Positions 7,026-14,849 of a stretch of DNA of 20,286 nt are shown here, one piece after another. Under the pieces are notes generated by a model. It worked only from the letters and a program-made list of their open reading frames with translations, was not told where the DNA came from and made no database searches. The position numbers were made by a program, and so were the translations under genes. The stretch covers positions 1 to 20,286 of the forward strand of contig CAVXSB010000016.1 in the NCBI GenBank assembly GCA_963764315.1, given 5' to 3'. The stretch comes from DATLWN01 sp963764315. Lineage in GTDB: Bacteria; Pseudomonadota; Zetaproteobacteria; Mariprofundales; Mariprofundaceae. The number at the start of each line of letters is the position of its first letter. Position 1 is the stretch's first letter.

Positions 7026-8192
7026 TCACTCGGGACTCACCCAGGCATCGGCATAGCCCCTGCCGATAATCCTCTGGCGCACCCTTTCCGCCTCGGCACG
7101 ATTGGCATAGCCCGTGATGCGCAGGCGGTACCAGAGCTTTCCGGCGACCTTGACCTTCATCATCTTCGCGTGGATTCCCTGTTTGTGCAGCTGCGCAAGC
7201 GCCTTCCGGGCATCGGCACGCACGTCCAGCGAGACGATATTAACCGCCCAGGGCTGCGTGACCGGCGACTGCACCGCCGTCTGGGGTTTCGGCTCGGGAG
7301 CTGGCGGCAGAGGCGCGGAAACGCCGAGCTGTTTCAACTGCCTGGCCGCATTGTTCGCCTCGATGGTGCCCGGGTAGTCGCGGCGCAGGATACCGAATGC
7401 CCGCGCGGCATCGGCCTTGGAACCCAGACGCTCATAGCCCGCCCCCAGCCTGAACAGGGCCGGCGCCCGCTTGGGCGTGGTCACGGGCATGGATTCGAAA
7501 TCCTTCAAGGCATCGACCGCCGGGGCCACCTTCATCTGCGCGAACAGGGACTCACCCAGCCAGTATCGGGCCTCGGGCGTGCGTTCCGCATCCGGGTACT
7601 GACGCACGAAGGTCTTCAGCGCCGATGTGGCCTTCTCATAATCACCGGACTTCAACAACAGCATGGTGTCATCGAAGGCCTTCTGCATCTTTGCCTGCTC
7701 TTCCTTGGACATGGCGGGCGCCGCCTGCGAAACAGGTGTCGGCGCAGCAGCCTTCTCCGGCATCTTTTCCGGCACGGGGGTGGGCTTCGTTGACGCGGCG
7801 GTCTTCGCGGCCACCTTCTTCGGCATGGGGGCGGGAGCGGGTTTCGGTGCCGGATGCGGTGCCGGCGCCGGAAGGGGCGAAACCGCCGGCTTCGGCTTGG
7901 CGGCCGTGGGCCGCTGCAAGGCATGCGGCGAGCCCTTCCCGATACCGAGGCTGTACTCGATCATGTCGAGTCGGGAATCGAGCAGCGCGATGCGCTCCTG
8001 CATGGCAAGCATGGCGCTTTCTTGGGCATCCTGCCTGGATTTTGCGGCGGCCTGCGCCGCCTCGAGGGCATCGAGCCTGGCCGAAGGCGCCGGCTTATCG
8101 GCTGCGGTGGAAAGCGGCGGGGCCTTCGGTGCGCAGCCGGTGATCGCCAGCGCCGCAACCATGGCGCAAATCGCCGATGCCTGCCGCCTCAC
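7026..8192 (-). CDS. YbgF/CpoB-like lipoprotein with coiled coil, TPR and SPOR domains
   Basis: Starting at a GTG (8192), the protein begins MRRQASAICAMVAALAITGC, a textbook lipoprotein signal with lipidated C20. A predicted coiled coil follows (about 38-82), then a long Pro/Ala/Lys linker (about 93-155), TPR-like helices (about 160-275; LLLKSGDYEKATSALKTF, EARYWLGESLFAQM, ALFRLGAGYERLGSKADA) and a C-terminal SPOR domain (315-388), which in other proteins binds denuded septal peptidoglycan. The coiled-coil plus TPR order is that of CpoB/YbgF, the Tol-Pal-linked division factor, but this gene lies next to motAB rather than tol-pal, and the SPOR domain is an addition. The frame stays open to an ATG at 8351, but that N terminus would bury the signal peptide. 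The GTG has no good ribosome binding site and abuts a hairpin. An envelope or peptidoglycan role is inferred. Confidence 0.82.
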   Translation of the reverse strand: MRRQASAICAMVAALAITGCAPKAPPLSTAADKPAPSARLDALEAAQAAAKSRQDAQESAMLAMQERIALLDSRLDMIEYSLGIGKGSPHALQRPTAAKPKPAVSPLPAPAPHPAPKPAPAPMPKKVAAKTAASTKPTPVPEKMPEKAAAPTPVSQAAPAMSKEEQAKMQKAFDDTMLLLKSGDYEKATSALKTFVRQYPDAERTPEARYWLGESLFAQMKVAPAVDALKDFESMPVTTPKRAPALFRLGAGYERLGSKADAARAFGILRRDYPGTIEANNAARQLKQLGVSAPLPPAPEPKPQTAVQSPVTQPWAVNIVSLDVRADARKALAQLHKQGIHAKMMKVKVAGKLWYRLRITGYANRAEAERVRQRIIGRGYADAWVSPE

Positions 8193-8221
8193 CGCACGGT
8201 CCGCATCGCCGGACCCGTGCG
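8193..8221 (-). promoter_or_regulatory. Hairpin abutting the lipoprotein GTG start
   Basis: The arms CGCACGGTCCG (8193-8203) and CGGACCCGTGCG (8210-8221) pair over 11 bp with one bulged base and a 6-nt loop. In the lipoprotein mRNA the stem would end at the base before the GTG and occupy the ribosome-binding region. There is no T run, so it is not an intrinsic terminator. It could control translation, or be coding if the true start is further upstream. Confidence 0.5.
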
Positions 8222-8324
8222 CCGGCCCGTGCCGTCTGTTGGATAGAAACCTATGCATGCCCGGATTCGAGCAAGAGCCATGCCAGACCTTGCCATCCCT
8301 GCGCCCGGACACGCCCGCCATGGC

Positions 8325-8354
8325 ATGACTATTGCTGCCGCATCTCACCATAAT
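8325..8354 (+). promoter_or_regulatory. Possible sigma-70 promoter of the hybrid kinase gene
   Basis: A -35-like ATGACT (8325-8330) and a -10-like CATAAT (8349-8354) are separated by 18 bp. They lie about 20 bp upstream of the kinase ribosome binding site, in the 201-bp divergent gap between the lipoprotein and kinase genes. The -10 matches consensus at five of six positions and the -35 at four. Confidence 0.35.
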
Positions 8355-8375
8355 GGAGATGAGGATGAAGGGTGC

Positions 8376-8386
8376 AGGGAGGAAGG
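8376..8386 (+). promoter_or_regulatory. Ribosome binding site fixing the kinase start at 8394
   Basis: AGGGAGGAAGG ends 7 bp before the ATG at 8394. The frame is open back to an ATG at 8253, but that version would put 47 low-complexity residues ahead of the first membrane helix and has no ribosome binding site. Confidence 0.65.
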
Positions 8387-8393
8387 CCTAGGG

Positions 8394-10904
8394 ATGTCAG
8401 CCCGATTTGCGCGCAATATATTCATCGTTATCGGCTCGATCATCGCCGTCATGGTCTGGCCGGCCGATGCCGTCCTTCAGGTCTATCGCCACCATGCGAG
8501 CGATTTCTCGACCGCCATGTTCCACCCCTCCGTCAACGATGCCCTGTCCAGGGCACTGCTGTCGCTGATCGCCCTCGCCTTGAGCGTCTATACCCAATGG
8601 ACCGTACGCCGGCAGCAGCACGACCAGGAACGATTCGACCTGATCATGCGGGGCATGAACGGTGGATTGTGGGACTGGAATCCGAAAACAGATGCATTCC
8701 AATTCCCCCCACAGCTACTCCACGGCATGCTCGGCTACGCCGGAGCCGACCTCGGAAGCATGCGCATCGACGACTGGTCCGGCCTGATCCATGCGGATGA
8801 AAGGGAAGGTGTACTGCATGCCCTGCGCGAGATGGTCGACGGCCACCTTCATCGATACGAAAAAGAAGTGCGCCTACGCCACCAGGATGGCCACTGGAAA
8901 TATTGCAGGCTTCGCGCCTTCCCTGCGCGACGAAACGGCAATGACCGTCCCAGCCTCATCGTCGGCACCTGTGTCGACATCACGGAACGCAAGCAGATCG
9001 AGGAACAATATCTGCAGAAGGCCGAGGAACGTACGGTCATGCTGGCGACGACGACGGATGGCTATTGGCTGGTCGGCGAAAAAGGTCTCATCATCGAGGC
9101 CAACACTGCCTATTGCGGCATGACCGGCTTTACCCTCGACGAGGTCGTCAACCATACCGTCTCCGACTTCGAGGTTATCGAAACCCCTGAAGAAACAGCC
9201 GCGCACATCCAGAAGGTCATCTCCAGTGGCTTCGATCGCTTCGAATCCAGGCACCGATGCAAGGATGGGCGCATTCTCGACGTCGAGGTCAGTGCCTCCT
9301 ATCTGGTCAAAAAAGGCCAGCTCAGTTGTTTCTTCCGCGATATCACCGAGCGCAAGCGATCCAAGGATGAGCTGCTTAGGCTGTCGCGCGTCGTTGAGCA
9401 GACCAGCGAGGGCGTGCTAATCGTCAACCGCTCCGGCATCATCGAATACGTCAATCCGGCGTTTTGCAGAAACACCGGTTACTCGGAAGAAGAGGCCGTC
9501 GGGCACAGGCCGTCGATCCTGAAAAGCGGCGCCCAGGACGACGCGTTCTACAGCCATATGTGGGATGCCATCTCGCAAGGAAAATCGTGGAGCGGTTCGG
9601 TCGTGGACCGGCGCAAGGACGGCAGCTTCTTCCCGTCGCTGCTTTCGATCTTTCCCGTGCACGACGAGGCTGGTGAGAACCTATACTTCGTCGGCATCCA
9701 GCGGGATATCAGCGATCTCAAAAGGATGGAAGACCAGTTCCTGCAGGCCCAGAAGATGGAGGCGATCGGTACCCTGGTCGGTGGTATCGCCCACGATTTC
9801 AACAATATGCTGGCCGCGATCCAGGCCAGCACCTATCTCGCCAAACTCAAGATCAGCAGCGCCCCGGAAGAGGCGACCAGCAGGATGGCTGATATCGAGA
9901 GCCTCACCAAACGCGCCGCCGAGATGATCAAGCATATGCTGGCCTTTGCGCGTAAGGATACGACGGTACGCGCCCCCCTGACCCTGAACCCGTTTTTACA
10001 GGAAGGACTGAAACTGGCCAGGACCGCCATCCCGGAAAACATCGAGTTCACCTGCGAAATCGACGAGGAGGAACTGATTATCAACGCCGACGGCACTCAG
10101 CTTCAACAGGTGCTCATGAACCTGCTGAACAACGCCCGCGATGCAGTTGCCGAAGTAAACAACCCCCATATCACCTGCTCCCTGGGGCCTTTCACCGCCA
10201 CGGACGCCTTTCTGAAAAGCCACCCGGACTGCTGCAAGAACAGCCGTTTTGCACACCTGGCCGTCCGCGACAACGGCATAGGAATCCCGCAGGACCATCT
10301 GAAAAAAATCTTCGAGCCCTTCTTCAGCACCAAGGGAGTCGGCAAGGGGACGGGGCTTGGCCTGGCCATGGTGTACGGCGTCATCGAGGCGCATGGTGGT
10401 CTCATCGAGGTCGAAAGCCTGCCCGGCGAAGGCACCGTGTTTCATCTCTTCCTGCCGTTACAACTGTCGCCGGCAACGTCATTCACGGTGCCGTCGGACG
10501 CCTCCGGTCCCATCCATGGGCGGGGAGAAACCATCCTGCTGGTGGACGATGAGGCTAGTCTCCGCAACGCGACGAGCGCCGTGCTGAATAGCCTAGGCTA
10601 CGTGGTACTGACCGCCACAGATGGGCAGGACGCCATCGAACTGTTGAAAGTCGCGCATGATCCCACCCTGATCATCACCGATGTGGTCATGCCGCGCATG
10701 GGTGGCATGGACCTGGCCAAGGCACTGCGGCAATCAAGTAATCAGACCCCCATCATCTTCGCGACCGGCTATGACAGGGAGCAGACAACCGCTGCGGATC
10801 GACACATCAAACATAGCGCCGTCATCCGGAAGCCCTTCTCGCCGGAGGATATATCCCAGCTGATACGACGGCTTATCGATGCCGGGCCGACGGCGGAGAA
10901 ATAG
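8394..10904 (+). CDS. Membrane-bound triple-PAS hybrid histidine kinase
   Basis: The 836-residue protein senses a signal through PAS domains and autophosphorylates. In order: two membrane helices (about 8-28 and 50-68) around a short loop; PAS/PAC 1 (about 80-200, ending VGTCVDITERK); PAS 2 (about 212-320, ending FFRDITERK); PAS 3 (about 330-445, with NTGYSEEEAVGHRPSILKSG); HisKA with H467 in GGIAHDFNNML; a HATPase with N-box LMNLLNNARDAV (574-585), DNGIGIP (626-632) and KGTGLGLAMVYG; and a receiver domain (713-830) with phospho-acceptor D763 and K813. The final lysine-proline FSPEDI segment is typical of receivers fused to PAS kinases. No HPt or output domain is fused, so phosphate must pass elsewhere. 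Its ligand is unknown. The lone receiver at 11577-11987 is a possible but unproved partner. yhbY starts 88 bp downstream. Confidence 0.93.
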   Translation: MSARFARNIFIVIGSIIAVMVWPADAVLQVYRHHASDFSTAMFHPSVNDALSRALLSLIALALSVYTQWTVRRQQHDQERFDLIMRGMNGGLWDWNPKTDAFQFPPQLLHGMLGYAGADLGSMRIDDWSGLIHADEREGVLHALREMVDGHLHRYEKEVRLRHQDGHWKYCRLRAFPARRNGNDRPSLIVGTCVDITERKQIEEQYLQKAEERTVMLATTTDGYWLVGEKGLIIEANTAYCGMTGFTLDEVVNHTVSDFEVIETPEETAAHIQKVISSGFDRFESRHRCKDGRILDVEVSASYLVKKGQLSCFFRDITERKRSKDELLRLSRVVEQTSEGVLIVNRSGIIEYVNPAFCRNTGYSEEEAVGHRPSILKSGAQDDAFYSHMWDAISQGKSWSGSVVDRRKDGSFFPSLLSIFPVHDEAGENLYFVGIQRDISDLKRMEDQFLQAQKMEAIGTLVGGIAHDFNNMLAAIQASTYLAKLKISSAPEEATSRMADIESLTKRAAEMIKHMLAFARKDTTVRAPLTLNPFLQEGLKLARTAIPENIEFTCEIDEEELIINADGTQLQQVLMNLLNNARDAVAEVNNPHITCSLGPFTATDAFLKSHPDCCKNSRFAHLAVRDNGIGIPQDHLKKIFEPFFSTKGVGKGTGLGLAMVYGVIEAHGGLIEVESLPGEGTVFHLFLPLQLSPATSFTVPSDASGPIHGRGETILLVDDEASLRNATSAVLNSLGYVVLTATDGQDAIELLKVAHDPTLIITDVVMPRMGGMDLAKALRQSSNQTPIIFATGYDREQTTAADRHIKHSAVIRKPFSPEDISQLIRRLIDAGPTAEK

Positions 10905-10992
10905 CGGCGATCCGGGTCCTTGCCACGGCGGCGAAAGGCTGGACAATCGTCGCCGTGAGCGCAGCAATCCACACCCATCCATCGGAGGCCCC

Positions 10993-11268
10993 ATGAGCTT
11001 GTCCGTCAAGCAACGCCAGGCATTGAAGGCCGCGGCCCATCACCTGCGCCCCGTCATCATCATCGGCCAGAAGGGCATCACCGAATCGCTGACCCGGGAA
11101 ACGGATGCGGCACTGACGACACATGAACTGATCAAGGTGCAGGTCCAGCAAGGGGAGAAGGCTGAGCGGCAGCAATATGCCGACACCCTGGCCACGGCCA
11201 CGAAGGCGACCCTCGTGCAGCAGATCGGCAAGACCTTCGTGCTCTATCGCCAGAAACCGGGGGCCTGA
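10993..11268 (+). CDS. yhbY: YhbY-type CRM-domain ribosome assembly RNA-binding protein
   Basis: The 91-residue protein is a single CRM domain, the size usual for YhbY (97 in E. coli). It opens SLSVKQRQALKAAAHHLRP, carries the loop IIIGQKGITESL (residues about 22-33), and continues with the HELIKVQV strand and the terminal GKTFVLYRQ. E. coli YhbY binds pre-50S particles and acts in large-subunit assembly. The start at 10993 is chosen because GGAGG precedes it; the same frame is open upstream to 10879 inside the kinase 3' end but without a ribosome binding site. It is followed 2 bp later by the bolA-family gene, so the two are probably co-transcribed. In many proteobacteria yhbY is next to rlmE and ftsH; neither is here. 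Confidence 0.92.
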   Translation: MSLSVKQRQALKAAAHHLRPVIIIGQKGITESLTRETDAALTTHELIKVQVQQGEKAERQQYADTLATATKATLVQQIGKTFVLYRQKPGA

Positions 11269-11270
11269 TC

Positions 11271-11543
11271 GTGGGCACACGCGTCGAACGCATCCGGGAG
11301 ATCCTGACGCACGAACTGCAGCCTATCGAGCTGAACATCGAGGATGAATCGTGGAAACATGCCGGCCATGCAGGTGCCCGGGAAAGCGGCGGCGGCCATT
11401 TCCAGGTACGCATCGTGGCCGATCGTTTCCGCGGTCAATCGCGCATCGATCGGCAGCGCATGGTCATGCAGGCCCTGGCCGCCGAGTTCGGCCCGACGAT
11501 CCATGCCCTGAGCATCCGCGCCCTGACGCCGGAGGAACGCTAG
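11271..11543 (+). CDS. bolA: BolA-family protein
   Basis: A GTG-initiated, 90-residue protein with the BolA fold. Markers are LQPIELNIEDESWKHAG (about 16-32), ESGGGHFQVRIVADRF (about 38-53), RMVMQALAAEF and the terminal HALSIRALTPEE. BolA proteins work with monothiol glutaredoxins in Fe-S cluster handling and, in E. coli, affect morphology and stress response. The histidines in GGGHF and IHALS, candidate cluster ligands, are both present, while the usual RHR-type segment reads DRQRM here. It lies 2 bp after yhbY with no separate promoter, and its stop is 33 bp from the stop of the convergent receiver gene. Whether it is BolA proper or an IbaG-like member cannot be settled by eye. Confidence 0.9.
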   Translation: MGTRVERIREILTHELQPIELNIEDESWKHAGHAGARESGGGHFQVRIVADRFRGQSRIDRQRMVMQALAAEFGPTIHALSIRALTPEER

Positions 11544-11576
11544 CCCGCTTGTCCCGGCAACGGCAATGGGCAGGCG

Positions 11577-11987
11577 TCAGGCCTGGGTATACGGCTCCAG
11601 CGTCCGCAGCAACTGCTGGTACTTGCGCGCGTTATCCAGGCGCACGAGGATCTCCGGAAGCTGGAAGGGCTTGCTGACGAAGTCGTAGGCGCCCTTCTCG
11701 ACGGCATGCAGGGCATCCTCGACACCCGAATAGCCCGTCATCAGGATCACCAGCGTTCGCACCGGTTCCGCGCCGGCCTGCTGCAGAATCGTCAATCCGT
11801 CGGCACCGGGCAGCACGATATCCGTCAACACCAGGTCGAACCGGGCCTTTTTGAGCGTCTCCAGCGCCGTATCCCCCCGCCGGCATACGGTCACCGCATA
11901 GCCTGCCTCGCCGAGGTACTCCTCCAGCAGCGCGGCCAGGGCCTCGTCATCCTCGACAAGCAGCAGCCGCGTAAGATCGGCCGTCAT
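11577..11987 (-). CDS. Stand-alone response regulator receiver domain
   Basis: The 136-residue protein is one receiver domain and little else. The acidic pocket is E12-D13-D14, the phospho-acceptor is D56 in LVLTDIVLPGADG, the switch threonine is T84 (ILMTGYSG) and the invariant lysine is K106 (VSKPF). No output domain follows, so it probably works by protein contact or as a phosphate shuttle, like CheY or Spo0F; the VEKGAYDFVSKP segment is common in the NtrC/FleQ receiver class. The start at 11987 is supported by GGAGAG upstream; an in-frame ATG six codons earlier is less well placed. It is transcribed toward bolA and away from yihY. The hybrid kinase at 8394-10904 is the only kinase in view. 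Confidence 0.9.
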   Translation of the reverse strand: MTADLTRLLLVEDDEALAALLEEYLGEAGYAVTVCRRGDTALETLKKARFDLVLTDIVLPGADGLTILQQAGAEPVRTLVILMTGYSGVEDALHAVEKGAYDFVSKPFQLPEILVRLDNARKYQQLLRTLEPYTQA

Positions 11988-12288
11988 CGCCGCTCTCCGG
12001 AACATCGCCGCATTCCAGCGTATCTGATTCCACCCAAAGGCACTCGCATCCGCGCCTCCCTCTCATTCGGGCTCAAGGCTTCCACCTGTAGCCTAGCATG
12101 CGTCCCACCGCACAGCCTCAGCATGCCATAGGCAATGGGGCTTGACGAATCGCGTGTGCAGGCATGATCCATCCGCATAATATTGACGAATAGCCCGACA
12201 GGCCGTGGCGCCGTTCAAGGCCGGTGCCATCGCCAAGGATTTATGCTATCACTCGCTGAGCATGCGGCGATGCCGGACAGGAGCTTTG
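11988..12288. other. Divergent intergenic region, receiver gene / yihY
   Basis: About 300 bp without a supportable gene. It holds an isolated -10-like CATAAT (12177-12182), TTGACG hexamers at 12143 and 12184 that are not correctly spaced from a -10, and an imperfect inverted repeat (12091-12100 with 12123-12134, two-base bulge). The yihY ribosome binding site CAGGAG is at 12278-12283. Promoters for both neighbours probably lie here but cannot be placed with confidence. Confidence 0.4.
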
Positions 12289-13635
12289 ATGATCAGGCCG
12301 AAACACCTCCTCCAGAAGATCCTGGATATGGACATCAGCGAGATCGGGGATCTGCCCTCCATGCGGCGGTATGCCACGCATGGACTGCGCTTCTGGTACC
12401 GCGTCACCACCCGCTTTGTCGAAGACAAGTGCATCCAGCGGGCCTCGGCCCTGGCCTATGCGTCGCTGCTGGCCATCGTGCCGCTGGTCGCCCTCGGTTT
12501 CTCCGTGTTCACCAGCTTCCAGGCCTTCAACGAGGTCGCCTCGCATGTGCGCGACATGCTGCTGCAATACCTGCTGCCGACCAGCCAGGAGGAGGTGCAG
12601 GTCTACCTTGAGCAGATCGCCAGCAAGGCGGGTGCGTTGTCCATCTTCGGCATCATCGGCCTGCTGTTCACGGCCACCGCCCTGCTGAACACCACCGAGG
12701 AGGCCTTCAACCATATCTGGCGCATCTCCCGCACCCGCCCCTGGCTGTCCAAGTTCATGACCTTCTGGGCCACCCTGACGCTGGCCCCGGTGCTGCTCGG
12801 CGCCTCGATCACCATCACCTCCTACTTCACCGCCCTGCCGATCATCCGCGACGTGGCGCAGGGAGGGGCGAGCGTACTCGGCGAGATCCCGTTCCTGGTT
12901 CCCTGGCTGATGTCCTCGCTGGCCCTGGCCTTCCTTTACATGCTGCTGCCGAACACCACCGTGCCGTTCCGCTATGCCATCATCGGCGGCCTGATCGCCG
13001 GCTGCCTGTTCGAACTGACCAAGATCGCTTTCGCCTTCTATGTCACGAAGCTTGCGAACTACGAGCTGCTGTACGGCGCCCTCGGCTCCCTGCCGATCTT
13101 CCTGCTCTGGCTCTATCTGGTCTGGGTCGTCGTCCTGTTCGGTGCGGAAACGGCCTTCGGCCTGCAGCACCCCGAGCAATCGAAGAAGGAGAACGTGGCC
13201 TTCCTGCAACCCGGCGTGCAGCAGTTCTTTTCGCACCTGATCCTGTTGCGCGCCGCCGAGGCCCTGGCCGAAGGGCGCAGCCTCGGTACCGACGAGTTGC
13301 TTCGGGAAACAGAGGTGCCGGACAACATCCTGCAGGAGTGGCTCGATCACCTGAGCGCCCGGGGCCTGATGCGCCGCACGGCGGATGATGAAGAAGATAC
13401 CTGGGTGCTTGGCCAGGATGCCGATCGCCTGACGCTGTTCAGCGTCTACCATGCCCTGAACGCGATCCCCATGCACATTCCCGCAGACTGGCAAGACAGC
13501 GTCATTGGCCGTACGCTGTCGGGCCTGTATTTCCGGATGGATCGCGAACAACAGGAATGGCTCGGCGCCATCAGCATTCGCGAACTGATGGAAAAGGATA
13601 TCGCCCAGGAGCCCGAAGTAGCCACCCATGACTGA
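12289..13635 (+). CDS. yihY: YihY/BrkB family inner-membrane protein
   Basis: The 448-residue protein belongs to the YihY/BrkB family, once misnamed ribonuclease BN. The signature RASALAYASLLAIVPL (51-66) sits in the first membrane helix. Further hydrophobic segments lie near 117-135, 158-180, 200-220, 228-252 and 262-285, giving about six helices, with NHIWRI (141-146) and LYGALGSLPIFLLWLY (261-276) also characteristic. The last 150 or so residues are soluble and resemble a small helical or winged-helix extension, which makes it longer than E. coli YihY (290) but like many gamma-proteobacterial members. The start at 12289 is supported by CAGGAG five bases upstream. It overlaps the next gene by 8 bp, implying coupled translation. 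The biochemical function of the family is not established; BrkB has been linked to serum resistance in Bordetella. Confidence 0.92.
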   Translation: MIRPKHLLQKILDMDISEIGDLPSMRRYATHGLRFWYRVTTRFVEDKCIQRASALAYASLLAIVPLVALGFSVFTSFQAFNEVASHVRDMLLQYLLPTSQEEVQVYLEQIASKAGALSIFGIIGLLFTATALLNTTEEAFNHIWRISRTRPWLSKFMTFWATLTLAPVLLGASITITSYFTALPIIRDVAQGGASVLGEIPFLVPWLMSSLALAFLYMLLPNTTVPFRYAIIGGLIAGCLFELTKIAFAFYVTKLANYELLYGALGSLPIFLLWLYLVWVVVLFGAETAFGLQHPEQSKKENVAFLQPGVQQFFSHLILLRAAEALAEGRSLGTDELLRETEVPDNILQEWLDHLSARGLMRRTADDEEDTWVLGQDADRLTLFSVYHALNAIPMHIPADWQDSVIGRTLSGLYFRMDREQQEWLGAISIRELMEKDIAQEPEVATHD

Positions 13636-14761
13636 ACACGCATACCTGATGATCGCCGCCTCCGAGCATGATGCCGACATGCTGTACGCCTCCGGCATGT
13701 TCGTGCCCGACCCCTTCGTCGCCATCGGCATCGGGGGATCATGGCATGGCCTGCTCTCGCCATTGGAAGTGGACCGCGCCAGGCACCAGTCGAAGCTGGC
13801 CGAGGTACACCTGGACACGCCCTGGCGCGAGAAAGCAGGCGAGCGGGGCTGGGAGCCGACGCTGGCGGGAGCCGCGGCGGCGTTCCTGCATGATCGCGGC
13901 ATCCGCAGCCTGCAGGTACCGGGCAGCTTTCCGCTGCAGTATGCCGATCGACTCCGCGCCTGGGGTTTCGAGGTCCGGCCGTCCGCGGGCACGCTTTTCC
14001 CCGAAAGGGCCGTAAAGACCGAGGACGAGATCCGGCACCTGGCCCGGGCCGAGCGCCTGACCAGACAGGCCATGCAACAAGCCGAATGCTTCCTCGCCGC
14101 ATGCACCGTCGATGCCAAGGGCTTCCTCAGGCATGCGGATCATGCCGCCCGCATCAAATCGGCGCATGTGCGCCAGGCTATCGAAACCTGGCTCGTCGCC
14201 CACGGCGCCATGCCGGCGCATACCATCGTCGCCTGCGGCCGGGAGGGGGCCGATCCCCACAATGTCGGCCATGGCCATATCCGCGCCCACCAGCCGGTCA
14301 TCATCGATATCTTCCCGCGCGTCATGGCCACCGGTTACTGGGGCGACATGACCCGCACCTACGTCAAGGGCAAGGCCAGCCCCGAGCTGCGCCGACTGTA
14401 TGAAACCGTGCGGCAGGGGCAGCGCATCGGCCTGGAGCGGGTCATGGCCGGGGCCGATGGTGCGGATATCCACCGGCGCATCAGCGATTTCTTTGCGGCC
14501 CAGGGCAATGCCACCGGCCTGCGACGCGGGCGCCAGGTCGGCTTTTTCCATGGCACCGGCCACGGCGTCGGCCTGGAGATCCATGAGTCTCCACGCCTCT
14601 CCTCGCGTGGCGACGTCCTGGCCGCAGGCCAGGTGGTCACCGTCGAGCCGGGGCTGTATTACCCGCAGCTGGGCGGGGTGCGGCTCGAAGACATGGTGGT
14701 GGTACGCGAGGGGGGCTGCCAGAACCTTACACGCCACCCCTGCCGGCTGGAGATCGATTAG
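13628..14761 (+). CDS. M24-family metallopeptidase (Xaa-Pro aminopeptidase-like)
   Basis: The 377-residue protein has the pita-bread metallopeptidase fold in its C-terminal half (about 135-375). All five dinuclear metal ligands can be assigned: D227 (IIDIFP), D240 (WGDMTRTY), H312 (GTGHGVGL), E340 (TVEPGLYYP) and E354 (VRLEDMVV). The N-terminal 130 residues form the smaller creatinase-like domain typical of Xaa-Pro peptidases and are shorter than in PepP (about 440 residues in E. coli). It probably removes N-terminal residues next to proline from peptides in the cytoplasm, but relatives with other substrates exist. The start overlaps the yihY 3' end by 8 bp. Its stop is followed by 88 bp containing a likely promoter for the next gene, so it probably ends this transcription unit. 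Confidence 0.92.
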   Translation: MTEHAYLMIAASEHDADMLYASGMFVPDPFVAIGIGGSWHGLLSPLEVDRARHQSKLAEVHLDTPWREKAGERGWEPTLAGAAAAFLHDRGIRSLQVPGSFPLQYADRLRAWGFEVRPSAGTLFPERAVKTEDEIRHLARAERLTRQAMQQAECFLAACTVDAKGFLRHADHAARIKSAHVRQAIETWLVAHGAMPAHTIVACGREGADPHNVGHGHIRAHQPVIIDIFPRVMATGYWGDMTRTYVKGKASPELRRLYETVRQGQRIGLERVMAGADGADIHRRISDFFAAQGNATGLRRGRQVGFFHGTGHGVGLEIHESPRLSSRGDVLAAGQVVTVEPGLYYPQLGGVRLEDMVVVREGGCQNLTRHPCRLEID

Positions 14762-14815
14762 GCGCAATAAACTCACCATTTGCATGAGTACGCGCATATA
14801 AATTCTCGGAATACC

Positions 14816-14824
14816 TGCTAGAAT
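14816..14824 (+). promoter_or_regulatory. Extended -10 promoter of the cNMP-binding-domain gene
   Basis: TGCTAGAAT combines the extended -10 TGn with a five-of-six match to TATAAT. It lies 26 bp before the GTG start at 14850 in an AT-rich stretch that stands out from its GC-rich surroundings. No good -35 is present, which extended -10 promoters can tolerate. Confidence 0.5.
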
Positions 14825-14849
14825 CTTCACGGTTGAAAAAGGAGAATAC

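Noticed and set aside
10929..10955. CGGCGA/TCGCCG inverted repeat between the hybrid kinase and yhbY
   Set aside because: It has 6 bp with a 15-nt loop and no T run. Such repeats are expected by chance in this GC-rich sequence.
12241..14118. Long minus-strand open frame (about 625 codons) opposite yihY and the M24 peptidase
   Set aside because: The plus strand carries two clear families with catalytic or signature residues. The antisense frame is a Gln/Gly/His/Asp-rich by-product of high GC codon bias with no recognisable domain.
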